23,767 bases of DNA, from assembly GCA_910585635.1 (NCBI GenBank), contig CAJUFE010000011.1, positions 82,452-106,218 on the forward strand, given 5' to 3'. The notes under the pieces were generated by a model, which saw only the letters and a program-made list of their open reading frames with translations, did no database searches and was not told where the DNA came from. This DNA is from an uncultured Lachnospiraceae bacterium (lineage in GTDB: Bacteria; Bacillota; Clostridia; Lachnospirales; Lachnospiraceae). Below, one piece after another: positions 15,186 through 22,671 of this stretch. Every line of letters starts with the position of its first letter. The stretch's first letter is position 1. The position numbers were made by a program, and so were the translations under genes.

Positions 15186-16472
15186 ATGTTGGATCTTAGA
15201 TTTGTCCGGGAGAACCCGGAGGTTGTGAAGCAGAATATCAAGAATAAGTTCCAGGACGACAAACTGCCCATGGTAGATGAGGTGATCGAACTGGACGCCA
15301 AGAACCGGGCAGCGAAGGCGGAGGGGGATTCTTTAAGGGCCTCCCGGAACAAGCTGTCCAAGGAGATCGGCAAGCTGATGGGCCAGGGGAAGAAGGAGGA
15401 GGCAGAAGCCGTGAAGGCCCAGGTGACGGCCAACGCGGCTCGTCTGGCTGAGCTGGAGGCTCAGGAGGCCCAGCTGGAGGAGAAGATCACGAAGATCATG
15501 ATGACCCTCCCCAATATTATCGATCCCAGTGTCCCGATCGGGAGGGATGACAGTGAGAATGTGGAGATCGAGCGGTTCGGCGAGCCGGTGGTGCCGGACT
15601 TTGAGATCCCCTATCATACGGATATCATGAAGCGGTTCGACGGCATCGATCTGGATGCGGCGGGAAGAGTAGCGGGGAACGGCTTCTATTACCTGATGGG
15701 TGATATCGCAAGGCTCCACTCCGCTGTGATCGCCTATGCCCGTGATTTTATGATCGACCGGGGCTTTACCTACTGTGTGCCGCCCTTTATGATCCGCAGC
15801 AATGTGGTGACCGGCGTTATGTCCTTCGCAGAGATGGACGCCATGATGTATAAGATCGAGGGGGAGGATCTGTACCTGATCGGGACCAGTGAGCACTCCA
15901 TGATCGGCAAGTTCATCGACACGATCACGCCGGAGGAGGAGCTGCCGAAGACCTTGACCAGTTATTCCCCTTGTTTCCGCAAGGAGAAGGGCGCCCATGG
16001 CATGGAGGAGAGGGGCGTGTACCGGATCCACCAGTTTGAAAAGCAGGAGATGATCGTGATCTGCAGGCCGGAGGAGTCCCCCATGTGGTATGATAAGCTG
16101 TGGCAGAACACGGTGGATCTGTTCCGCTCTATGGAGATCCCGGTCCGCACCCTGGAGTGCTGTTCCGGCGACTTAGCGGACTTAAAGGTGAAGTCCTGTG
16201 ATGTGGAGGCCTGGTCCCCCCGGCAGAAGAAGTATTTTGAGGTGGGCTCCTGCTCCAATCTAGGTGATGCCCAGGCCCGCCGTCTGAAGATCCGTGTAGA
16301 CGGAGAAAATGGAAAATATCTGGCACACACCTTGAACAATACGGTGGTGGCGCCGCCCAGGATGCTGATCGCATTTTTAGAGAACCATCTGCAGGCGGAC
16401 GGGAGCGTGACCATCCCGGAGGTGCTTAAGCCTTATATGGGCGGCAAGGATGTGCTGGTCCCGAAAAATTGA
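15186..16472 (+). CDS. serS: Serine--tRNA ligase
   Basis: Charges tRNA(Ser) with serine. The 428-residue class II synthetase has the N-terminal long coiled-coil arm (about 30-100, rich in Lys/Glu/Ala) that grips the tRNA variable arm, and a catalytic domain with motif 2 CFRKEKGAHGMEERG (R265, E267), IHQFEKQEM, SCSNLGDAQARR and motif 3 LNNTVVAPPRMLIAFLENH (R392). GGAGG at 15171-15175 sets the ATG. Motif 2 reads more like archaeal/eukaryotic SerRS (CFRxExGSHGxxxRG, HQFEK) than the common bacterial FRxEAGSAGRDTRG, judged from memory. No T-box precedes it. It is followed by a strong terminator, so it looks monocistronic. Confidence 0.95.
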   Translation: MLDLRFVRENPEVVKQNIKNKFQDDKLPMVDEVIELDAKNRAAKAEGDSLRASRNKLSKEIGKLMGQGKKEEAEAVKAQVTANAARLAELEAQEAQLEEKITKIMMTLPNIIDPSVPIGRDDSENVEIERFGEPVVPDFEIPYHTDIMKRFDGIDLDAAGRVAGNGFYYLMGDIARLHSAVIAYARDFMIDRGFTYCVPPFMIRSNVVTGVMSFAEMDAMMYKIEGEDLYLIGTSEHSMIGKFIDTITPEEELPKTLTSYSPCFRKEKGAHGMEERGVYRIHQFEKQEMIVICRPEESPMWYDKLWQNTVDLFRSMEIPVRTLECCSGDLADLKVKSCDVEAWSPRQKKYFEVGSCSNLGDAQARRLKIRVDGENGKYLAHTLNNTVVAPPRMLIAFLENHLQADGSVTIPEVLKPYMGGKDVLVPKN

Positions 16473-16489
16473 TCAAAAGCTTTTACGGA

Positions 16490-16522
16490 AACGGTGTAGC
16501 CTGCGGGTTATGCCGTTTTTTT
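16490..16522 (+). terminator. Intrinsic terminator after serS
   Basis: A 12-pair stem (16490-16501 with 16506-16517, including three G-T pairs) closes a 4-base TGCG loop and runs into seven Ts at 16516-16522. Confidence 0.9.
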
Positions 16523-16548
16523 ATCCTCATAAAGGCAGCGAGCCAAGT

Positions 16549-16581
16549 GCCGTGCATGTCTCATGCATGGGCTTTTCTTTT
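16549..16581 (+). terminator. Second terminator-like hairpin after serS
   Basis: GCCGTGCATG (16549-16558), loop TCT, and CATGCATGGGC form a hairpin of about nine pairs, followed by TTTTCTTTT. It lies about 30 bases after the first terminator and may back it up. Confidence 0.7.
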
Positions 16582-16696
16582 GTCAAAAAAATCTCGATAT
16601 TGGAGAAAGATCCAAGAAAATAGCAAGGATATATCCGAAAAGATCGTTAGGATCAGGCTCAAAGGGGCAATGATACAGAGAAAACGGGGATCATCC

Positions 16697-16722
16697 TATG
16701 TGTTAACAAAATATCACACATA
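16697..16722 (+). promoter_or_regulatory. Inverted repeat just upstream of the SDR promoter
   Basis: TATGTGT (16697-16703) and ACACATA (16716-16722) are exact inverted repeats separated by 12 bases, ending ten bases before the -35. This position suits an activator or repressor site. The regulator is unknown. Confidence 0.5.
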
Positions 16723-16732
16723 TTTTTAGGTA

Positions 16733-16761
16733 TTGACAAAATAATTTAGGTTTGATATGCT
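16733..16761 (+). promoter_or_regulatory. Sigma-A promoter for the SDR gene
   Basis: TTGACA (16733-16738), a 17-base spacer and TATGCT (16756-16761). It predicts a start near 16768 and a leader of about 80 bases before the ATG at 16849. Confidence 0.85.
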
Positions 16762-16848
16762 CGGTCATACAGGGGACAGGAACCTGGCATGGCCAGTGAA
16801 AGGCCGGTGTCGAAACCTGAGATACCAGCAAAAAGGAGGAGGGATCTT

Positions 16849-17619
16849 ATGCAGCATTTAAGAAGGATGGAAGGAAGAGTAGTGTTATTGACCGGTGGGG
16901 GCGGCGGGATCGCCAGAGGGGTGGCCCGCGCTTTTGTCGATGAGGGAGCAAAGATGATCCTGACCGATATCTTTTCGGAAGGGATGGAGAAGACGAAGGA
17001 AGAGCTCCAAAGAGACTTTGGGGCGGAGGTGCTCACCTATCAGGCAGATGGATCAAAGGAGGAGGAAGTAAAGGCAGCGATCGAGGCCGGAGTGGCGCAT
17101 TTTGGAAAGCTGGATGTATTGATCAACAGTGCGCAGACCTCTGCCTCAGGTCTGACTTTGGTGGAGCATACACAGGCGGATATGGATAAGGCGATCTATT
17201 CCGGGTTATATGCCACATTTTTCTATATGAAGCATGCGTTCCCTTATCTGAAGGAAACGAAGGGATCCGTGATCAATTTTGCTTCAGGTGCGGGGATATC
17301 GGGCAAGCCGGGCCAAAGCTCCTATGCGGCGGCTAAAGAAGGGATCCGTGGGATGTCCCGTGTGGCGGCGAACGAGTGGGGGATCTATGATATCAATGTT
17401 AATGTGGTCCTGCCCTTGGTGATGACCGACAAGCTGGCCCAATGGGGGAAAGAAAATCCGGAGATGTTCAAAAAGAACTTGGACCAGATCCCTCTGGGGC
17501 GCTACGGGGATGCACAAAAGGATATCGGCAAAGTCTGTGTATTCCTCTCCAGCTACGATGCAAAATACATCACCGGTGATACATTGTTCATCCAGGGCGG
17601 GGTGGGGATGAAGCCTTGA
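16849..17619 (+). CDS. Short-chain dehydrogenase/reductase (SDR), substrate unknown
   Basis: Classical SDR NAD(P)-dependent oxidoreductase of 257 residues. Seen: cofactor-binding TGGGGGIARG (15-24), where the usual TGxxxGIG has Ala at the last Gly; acidic D at the end of beta-2 (MILTD), suggesting NAD(H); INSAQ in place of NNAG; catalytic Ser (NFASGAG, S146), Tyr159 and Lys163 in SSYAAAKEG; and a C-terminal TGDTLFIQGGVGM typical of the family. I chose ATG 16849 because AAAGGAGG precedes it; an in-frame ATG at 16789 has no ribosome site and adds 20 unlike residues. It has its own promoter and is probably monocistronic or read through to the channel gene. The substrate cannot be told from sequence; 3-oxoacyl-ACP reductase-like or sugar/bile-acid oxidoreductases are all possible. 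Confidence 0.88.
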   Translation: MQHLRRMEGRVVLLTGGGGGIARGVARAFVDEGAKMILTDIFSEGMEKTKEELQRDFGAEVLTYQADGSKEEEVKAAIEAGVAHFGKLDVLINSAQTSASGLTLVEHTQADMDKAIYSGLYATFFYMKHAFPYLKETKGSVINFASGAGISGKPGQSSYAAAKEGIRGMSRVAANEWGIYDINVNVVLPLVMTDKLAQWGKENPEMFKKNLDQIPLGRYGDAQKDIGKVCVFLSSYDAKYITGDTLFIQGGVGMKP

Positions 17620-17692
17620 TGACCTGAACATGATCTTCACGTATAAAACGATAGCCTTTCCTGGTTTATCAATGGCAGCGTGAGCTTTACGC

Positions 17693-17721
17693 TTGACTCC
17701 TTTCCGATGGCTTTCTATAAT
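17693..17721 (+). promoter_or_regulatory. Consensus sigma-A promoter for the channel gene
   Basis: TTGACT (17693-17698), a 17-base spacer and a perfect TATAAT (17716-17721). A small inverted repeat AGCGT/ACGCT (17677-17681 with 17689-17693) touches the -35. The promoter lies inside the longer open frame, so it supports the ATG at 17794 as the start. Confidence 0.88.
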
Positions 17722-17793
17722 GACTCTATATCCAGCGGACCGGCCAGACGTGGAGCCTATGATGCCGGAGCTTGTAAAGGAGATAGCCGATAT

Positions 17794-19371
17794 ATGAAAG
17801 GGAGAAAGAACATCTATCTGTATCTGGTCATGACTATAGGAGCGGTATATATCGTGCTGCTGACCATCCTTTATCTTTCGGAATCTGCGGATCATGATGC
17901 GATGATCAAGACCTTCGGCGACGCGTTCTGGTATTCCTTAGTGACCCTGACCACAGTGGGCTATGGCGATCTGATACCGGTGACGCCTCTGGGGCATGTG
18001 GTAGGGATGGTGTTCTTGCTCTTATCGGCCGGGATCACCGTGACATTGATCGGGGCGCTCCTGTCGTTCATCGCCAGCGAGGGGCTGCCCTTTTTCATCC
18101 TCAGTCTGCAGCGGCATAAAAACTGGTATTATTTTGCGGATCATGAGGTGGAGTCAAAGACTCTGGCGGATAACATCTATAAGGAGGACCCGGACGCGCT
18201 GATCATCTACGGGGAAAAAAGGAGCAGCCAGAGCGAGATCCCCGATCATCCTTGTCTGTATGTGAGCGCGTCGCTGGAAAAGATCATCGCGAAAAAGAAG
18301 GATACAGGCGCAACCTGCAAGGTCTTTTTGATGAAGGAGAACGACATTGGCGTGAACAGCCGCGCGGTCAACCTCCATGAGCTGCCGGTAGAGGTCTATG
18401 CCAGGACCACTAACGGGCAGGACAAGCTCTCGGGCAACATCCATTTCTTTCACAGCTATGAATGCTGTGCCAGACAATACTGGCGTTCCAAACCCTTATG
18501 CCGTCATGAGGAGACCATTGTGCTGATCGGTTTTGGGGATTATGGGAGCAGTATCCTGGAGCGGGCCATCTTGACCAATATCCTCTCGGTGGACCAGCAT
18601 GTGGCCTATCATATATTTGGGGACGCCAAAAGGTTCCTGGCGATCCATGATCATCTGGGAGAGCTGTTTTCCCTGGACGTGGAGTCCGCGACGAGAGATT
18701 CTCTGCTCTTTCATGAAGAAGGCTGGGAGGGAGCCCATCGGATCCTGGAACGGGCCGACCGGCTCATCATCTGCGAGGATGATGAGCAGAAGGGCTGGAG
18801 CATTTTCTGGACCTTGAACAAATTCTACCGGATCCGCGGCCGTATCGACCTGCGCAGCAGCCGGAGAGCGCCGGGGATCTCCTATTTCGGGGTCAATGAA
18901 GAGATCTATACGTCACAGCAGATCATCCGCACGGATCTGAACAAGGCGGCGATCACGATCAATGAGCTTTTTCGCAAGTCCGTTTCCTATCCCACCCGCA
19001 GCTGGGACGATCTGGACGATCTGCATCGGCAGTCTAAGATCGTAGCGGCGGATCATCTCTTGATGAAGACCAGGATCCTCCTGGAGGATGAGACGATCAC
19101 GGAGCTGAGCGCCTCCTCCGTGAAGAAGGCCTATGATGTGTACTGTAAGGCCAGGGAGTCGGAGGAGGCCAGAGAGATGTACCGCAAGCTGGACCATATG
19201 CGAAGCTTACGGTTCTATACCTATTACAACTGGCATTATGGCACGTTCCGCGACGATACGGTCAGGCAGCATCCCATGCTGTGCCCCTATGAGGAACTGA
19301 CACCGGAGCAGAGGCAGGAGAGGGACGCGGCCTGGGAGCTGATGGGGAATATCTCGATCGCTCTGGAGTAG
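17794..19371 (+). CDS. Two-TM potassium channel with Rossmann (RCK/TrkA-N-like) region and C-terminal RyR domain
   Basis: A 525-residue predicted cation channel. TM1 lies at about 8-28; the pore helix and selectivity filter TTVGYGD at 53-59; TM2 at about 64-93. The cytosolic part has a first alpha/beta region (about 105-230), then a Rossmann motif VLIGFGDYGSSILERA (G246, G248, G251), a long helical segment containing WDDLDDLHRQSKIVAADHL, and a C-terminal segment (about 469-525) with W480-HYG, R486-DD, H493-P and PYEEL (498-502). That pattern matches the RyR (ryanodine receptor) repeat GW-YG--RDD---HP-L-PY-EL as I remember it. AAAGGAGA at 17777-17784 and the promoter at 17693-17721 support this start. 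It ends before a bidirectional terminator. The channel assignment is firm; the ligand sensed by the cytosolic part is unknown. Confidence 0.9.
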   Translation: MKGRKNIYLYLVMTIGAVYIVLLTILYLSESADHDAMIKTFGDAFWYSLVTLTTVGYGDLIPVTPLGHVVGMVFLLLSAGITVTLIGALLSFIASEGLPFFILSLQRHKNWYYFADHEVESKTLADNIYKEDPDALIIYGEKRSSQSEIPDHPCLYVSASLEKIIAKKKDTGATCKVFLMKENDIGVNSRAVNLHELPVEVYARTTNGQDKLSGNIHFFHSYECCARQYWRSKPLCRHEETIVLIGFGDYGSSILERAILTNILSVDQHVAYHIFGDAKRFLAIHDHLGELFSLDVESATRDSLLFHEEGWEGAHRILERADRLIICEDDEQKGWSIFWTLNKFYRIRGRIDLRSSRRAPGISYFGVNEEIYTSQQIIRTDLNKAAITINELFRKSVSYPTRSWDDLDDLHRQSKIVAADHLLMKTRILLEDETITELSASSVKKAYDVYCKARESEEAREMYRKLDHMRSLRFYTYYNWHYGTFRDDTVRQHPMLCPYEELTPEQRQERDAAWELMGNISIALE

Positions 19372-19399
19372 AGGTACTGGCGGAGATCCTATATCCCAT

Positions 19400-19450
19400 A
19401 AAAAAGAGTGTGAGCGCCTTGATCACTTGCAAGGCCCCACACTCTTTTTG
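19400..19450. terminator. Bidirectional terminator between channel and glucosidase genes
   Basis: AAAAAGAGTGTG (19401-19412) pairs with CACACTCTTTTT (19438-19449), and GCCTTG with CAAGGC inside it. A-rich and T-rich flanks on both sides suit termination of both converging genes. Confidence 0.92.
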
Positions 19451-19494
19451 TGATGGGTCATCGATCATTAAGCTGATCGTTAGATCGGTTTACG

Positions 19495-20964
19495 CTATTC
19501 CAGATCCTCTCCGTCGCTGGCGATGACCTTCTTATACCAGAAGAAGGAATCCTTCCGGCTCCGGGCAAAGTCGCCGGTGCCGTCGTCGTGGCGGTCCACA
19601 TAGATAAAGCCGTAGCGCTTAGCGTACTGGCCGGTCCCGGCGGAGACTAAGTCGATCGGTCCCCAGGTGGTGTAGCCGATCAGCGGCACGCCGTCCTCGA
19701 TCGCCTCGCCCATGCAGCGGATGTGCTCGCGGAAGTAGTCGATGCGGTAGCTGTCGTGGATCGAGCCGTCCTCCTCCACCTTATCAAAGGCGCCGAAGCC
19801 GTTCTCCACCACCATCAGCGGGGTGTTAGGATAGCGGTCATGGAGCACGTTCAAGGTGTAGCGCAGGCCCAGGGGATCGATCTGCCAGCCCCAGTCGGAG
19901 GCCTTTAAGTAAGGGTTCTTCGCGCCCACGGACATGTTCCCCAAGGTCTTCTCCGCGTTCTCGTCGGTGGTGACGCAGTTGGTCATATAGTAGGAGAAGG
20001 TGTAGTAATCCACCACGCCCTTCTTGATGACCGCCTTGTCCTCCTCGGTGATGAAGGAGGCATCCACGCCGTGATCCTTAAAGTACTTATAGGCAAAGGT
20101 GGGATACTCGCCCCGGACCTGTACGTCGCCGCAGAGGTTGTTCTTGAAATTATCTTCATTATAGCAGGTGAAGATATCCTTGGGGTTGGGGGTCAGGGGG
20201 TAAAGGGTCACGTGGGCGATCATGTTGCCGATCATGAAGTCCGGGTTGATCTCATGGCCCTTCTGCACCGCGATCGCGCTGGCCACGAACTGATTGTGCA
20301 GCGCCTCGAAGGTGGACTGGGGATCGGACTTTAGGTCGCTCAGCTTGATCGGGGAGGTGGCCTGGATATCCTCGTCAGCCATCAGCCCTAAGCCGTAGAG
20401 GTTGCCGATGCCGCCCTCGCCCATGCAGGGGATGTTGATCTCATTAAAGGTCAGCCAATATCTCACCTTATCTTTATAGCGCTCAAAGCAGGTGGTGGCA
20501 TACTTGACGAACAGGTCGATGGTCTTACGGCTCTTAAAGCCGTGGTATTTGGTCACGATGTTCCAGGGGATCTCATAGTGGCACAGGGTGACCAGGGGCT
20601 CGATGCCGTGCTTCTTGCACTCGTCGAAAACGTCGTCATAAAACTTTAACCCGGCCTCATTGGGCGTCTCGTCGTCGCCGTTGGGGAAGATCCGGCCCCA
20701 GTTGATGGACAGGCGGAAGCAGGTAAAGCCCATCTCGCCAAACAAAGCGATGTCCTCTTTATAGTGATGGTAGAAGTCGATCGCCTCATGGCTGGGGTAG
20801 AAGGCGTTAGGGTCGGATACGGGAAGGAAGGTCCTGGGTGTGTCCACATCACCGCCTAAGAGCATGTCCGGTACGGACAGCTGCTTTCCGTCCTCCAGAT
20901 AAGCGCCCTCGCACTGGTTCGCGGCTACCGCGCCGCCCCATAAAAAGTTTTTTGGAAATGCCAT
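19495..20964 (-). CDS. GH1 6-phospho-beta-glucosidase
   Basis: Hydrolyses phosphorylated beta-glucosides (e.g. cellobiose 6-phosphate, salicin 6-phosphate) after PTS uptake. The 489-residue GH1 enzyme starts FPKNFLWGGAVAANQCEGAY and has acid/base E175 (LTFNEIN), nucleophile E387 (VVENGFG), W434, and the C-terminal KRYGFIYVD...RSRKDSFFWYKKVIAS block of the phospho-glucosidase subfamily. K449 and Y451 of the phosphate-binding trio are present, but the Ser expected six residues before the Lys is G443 (SAGTGQYAKRYG). This substitution also occurs, to my memory, in other Firmicutes homologs. AGGAGG six bases before the ATG fixes the start; an upstream in-frame ATG at 21012 lacks one. No PTS permease lies beside it. 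Confidence 0.93.
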   Translation of the reverse strand: MAFPKNFLWGGAVAANQCEGAYLEDGKQLSVPDMLLGGDVDTPRTFLPVSDPNAFYPSHEAIDFYHHYKEDIALFGEMGFTCFRLSINWGRIFPNGDDETPNEAGLKFYDDVFDECKKHGIEPLVTLCHYEIPWNIVTKYHGFKSRKTIDLFVKYATTCFERYKDKVRYWLTFNEINIPCMGEGGIGNLYGLGLMADEDIQATSPIKLSDLKSDPQSTFEALHNQFVASAIAVQKGHEINPDFMIGNMIAHVTLYPLTPNPKDIFTCYNEDNFKNNLCGDVQVRGEYPTFAYKYFKDHGVDASFITEEDKAVIKKGVVDYYTFSYYMTNCVTTDENAEKTLGNMSVGAKNPYLKASDWGWQIDPLGLRYTLNVLHDRYPNTPLMVVENGFGAFDKVEEDGSIHDSYRIDYFREHIRCMGEAIEDGVPLIGYTTWGPIDLVSAGTGQYAKRYGFIYVDRHDDGTGDFARSRKDSFFWYKKVIASDGEDLE

Positions 20965-21002
20965 GGAAGTACCTCCTGTGATCTGATGATTTAGATAGTT
21001 AA

Positions 21003-21031
21003 AGCTTACCATTTTCGGAAATGCTTGTCAA
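21003..21031 (-). promoter_or_regulatory. Sigma-A promoter for the glucosidase gene
   Basis: On the - strand TTGACA (21026-21031), a 17-base spacer and TAAGCT (21003-21008), placing the start of transcription about 30 bases before the ribosome site. It fills the 81-base gap after the phosphoesterase gene. Confidence 0.75.
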
Positions 21032-21045
21032 TCCTGTCGGGCAGA

Positions 21046-22302
21046 TCAGACAAATACAGCAAACTGTTTCTTCGGGCCGCCGCACACCGGGCAGCGGTCC
21101 GGGGCTTCCTCCCCGGTCATCACAAAGCCGCAGATGGGGCAGACGTAGATGGGCGTCCCGGCAAAGGACTCCAGGTCGGAGGCTTCTTCTAAGAGGGCGG
21201 CATGGACCTTTTCGGCCGCCGCCGCGCTCACGTAGGCCTGGGCCGCCAAGGGGCTGTGGTGGTCTTTAGCGTAGCCGTTCAGCATCTTATAGAGGTGCTG
21301 GTATTCAAATTCCTCCCCGGGGACATAGGTCCCTACAGAATCCTTAAAGGGCTCCGGGCAGTCCAGGACGGAATAGAAGTTCCGGGCGTGATGGTATTCG
21401 GAGGCCGCCAGAGCCTTAAAGAGCCGGGCGATCTGTTCCTGTCCCCGCCGTTCGGCCCGGTCCGCGAACAGCAGATAACGGAAATGGGCCATCAGCTCAC
21501 CCTGGACCGTTTCCTCAAGCTTCTGCCTAAGGACGGCATCCTCCCGCTCCCGCCCATAGCCATCCTCCGGAAGGTCCGCGATCTGATAGCGCAGCACATC
21601 GCCTTCCATATAGAAGTGGACCACATGGTGCTCCACATCGCAAGCCCGGATATCCTGGGACACATCCTCGATCATAGCCCCGCCCCCGCCGGTACAGATC
21701 AGGGGGATACCGTCCACCTGGTCCACGAACCGGGAATGGACGTGGCCGCAGAGCAGGTAGGCCACCTTTTCCTTCCAGGGTCCATAGGCGGCTTTCAAAC
21801 GGGAGGATTCCTCCTCCGACACACAGTTTAAGATAAAATGGTTCGGCACCGGGATGTGGAAGGCCACGATGACCTGGCCCACCTCCTCCATAGCCAGGAC
21901 CTTGGACAGCAGGGTGAGCCCTTCCTCCTCAAAGGTCCGGGCCGCGTTATCCAGCACCACCACCGCGAAGCCGTCGGCCAGGAGGGCATAGTTCTTCCGG
22001 CCAAGATAGCCGGTATATTCCCCGGTATCATGGTTGCCCCGCAGGGCATACACAGCATTTCCTGCCAGGGCCTCGGTCAGCTCCCGGATCGTCTCATAGT
22101 AAGATCTTGTCCCGGCAGGGACCAGATCCCCGGCGATCAAGGTGATCTGATCCTTCTGGCATTCTTCTAATGCGCTGGCATATACCTTCATATTATAGGT
22201 CCCCAGCCCCTCACATCCCGGATCCCCGATGACCCCCATGGAGCGCACCCCCGCAAGGCGGGTGATCTCCTGATCTACCTTTTGCATCCATCTTTTATCC
22301 AT
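21046..22302 (-). CDS. Metallophosphoesterase-rubrerythrin fusion protein
   Basis: A 418-residue two-part protein. Residues about 20-235 form a calcineurin-like metallophosphoesterase: LIAGDLVPAG (D59), LRGNHDTG (N90, H91, D92), VAFHIPVP (H149), LCGHVHS (H187, H189). The first motif reads IGDPG where D-x-H is usual, so the metal-binding His is replaced by Gly29. Residues about 270-375 form a rubrerythrin ferritin-like domain with candidate diiron ligands in QGELMAHFRY, ASEYHHA, PGEEFEY and AAEKVHA. The tail is a rubredoxin-type knuckle with CPICG and CPVCG. AAGGAGA eight bases before ATG 22302 sets the start; an in-frame ATG at 22368 has none. No signal peptide is visible, so it is probably cytosolic. 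The function of the joined parts is unknown; a link to oxidative stress is inference. Confidence 0.88.
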   Translation of the reverse strand: MDKRWMQKVDQEITRLAGVRSMGVIGDPGCEGLGTYNMKVYASALEECQKDQITLIAGDLVPAGTRSYYETIRELTEALAGNAVYALRGNHDTGEYTGYLGRKNYALLADGFAVVVLDNAARTFEEEGLTLLSKVLAMEEVGQVIVAFHIPVPNHFILNCVSEEESSRLKAAYGPWKEKVAYLLCGHVHSRFVDQVDGIPLICTGGGGAMIEDVSQDIRACDVEHHVVHFYMEGDVLRYQIADLPEDGYGREREDAVLRQKLEETVQGELMAHFRYLLFADRAERRGQEQIARLFKALAASEYHHARNFYSVLDCPEPFKDSVGTYVPGEEFEYQHLYKMLNGYAKDHHSPLAAQAYVSAAAAEKVHAALLEEASDLESFAGTPIYVCPICGFVMTGEEAPDRCPVCGGPKKQFAVFV

Positions 22303-22413
22303 TCCCGGTCTCCTTCCATATCCTTTCTCCGTCACGCGGCAGGGGCGATCCATTGGTGGGCCATCCATCGGTACACAGGGTCCCCCCTCCGCCCGGCACG
22401 TTCGTCTGCATCC

Positions 22414-22441
22414 AGTATAGCATGATCCTCCCTTTTTTCAA
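22414..22441 (-). promoter_or_regulatory. Promoter for the phosphoesterase-rubrerythrin gene
   Basis: On the - strand TTGAAA (22436-22441), a 16-base spacer and TATACT (22414-22419) with an extended TG (TGCTATACT). It implies a leader of about 105 bases. Confidence 0.7.
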
Positions 22442-22579
22442 TGGACAAAAGATCTATGGGCGTGAGTGTGAAAAGCGATCGATGACAAAGGCGGTAAAGA
22501 CCCTTAGGGCGGCATTTTGAGAACTGTTGTTTCAAAAGCGTTGGATTAAGTTTTTTTGAAAAAATTATTGAAATAACTA

Positions 22580-22607
22580 TTGACATTTTCGAAACTTATG
22601 GTAATAT
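22580..22607 (+). promoter_or_regulatory. Sigma-A promoter of fruK
   Basis: TTGACA (22580-22585) followed after 16 bases by TAATAT (22602-22607), in an AT-rich stretch. Predicted transcription start is near 22614. Confidence 0.85.
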
Positions 22608-22617
22608 AGACTTAAAG

Positions 22618-22650
22618 TTGTTGATTCAACAAAATATAGGTTGTTGAACC
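22618..22650 (+). promoter_or_regulatory. Probable repressor operator in the fruK leader
   Basis: TTGTTGATTCAACAA (22618-22632) is a 15-base perfect palindrome. A second TTGTTGA (22641-22647) lies inside the imperfect palindrome GGTTGTTGAACC (22639-22650). Both sit just after the predicted start of transcription, where a repressor would block it. A DeoR/FruR-type regulator responding to fructose 1-phosphate is a reasonable guess from knowledge of fru operons; no regulator gene is in the window. Confidence 0.75.
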
Positions 22651-22671
22651 AAAAGCAAGGAGGGTATTGCG

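Larger units (their letters stand above)
16473..16848. other. Gene-free stretch between serS and the SDR gene
   Basis: About 376 bases: two terminators (16490-16581), an AT-rich stretch without recognisable content (about 16582-16690), an inverted repeat (16697-16722), a sigma-A promoter (16733-16761), and the SDR leader and ribosome site. No small gene is supported. Confidence 0.7.
22303..22671. other. Divergent intergenic region between phosphoesterase-rubrerythrin and fruK genes
   Basis: Gene-free for 369 bases. It carries the - strand promoter (22414-22441), about 130 bases without a recognised element, then the + strand fruK promoter (22580-22607), its operator (22618-22650) and ribosome site. 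No clear CcpA (cre) box was found. Confidence 0.7.

Noticed and set aside
16789..16848. Upstream ATG start for the SDR gene
   Set aside because: No ribosome site, and the 20 added residues are unlike SDR N termini; the ATG at 16849 has AAAGGAGG.
17680..17793. Longer channel protein starting at 17680
   Set aside because: The consensus promoter lies within this stretch, and a good ribosome site precedes the ATG at 17794.
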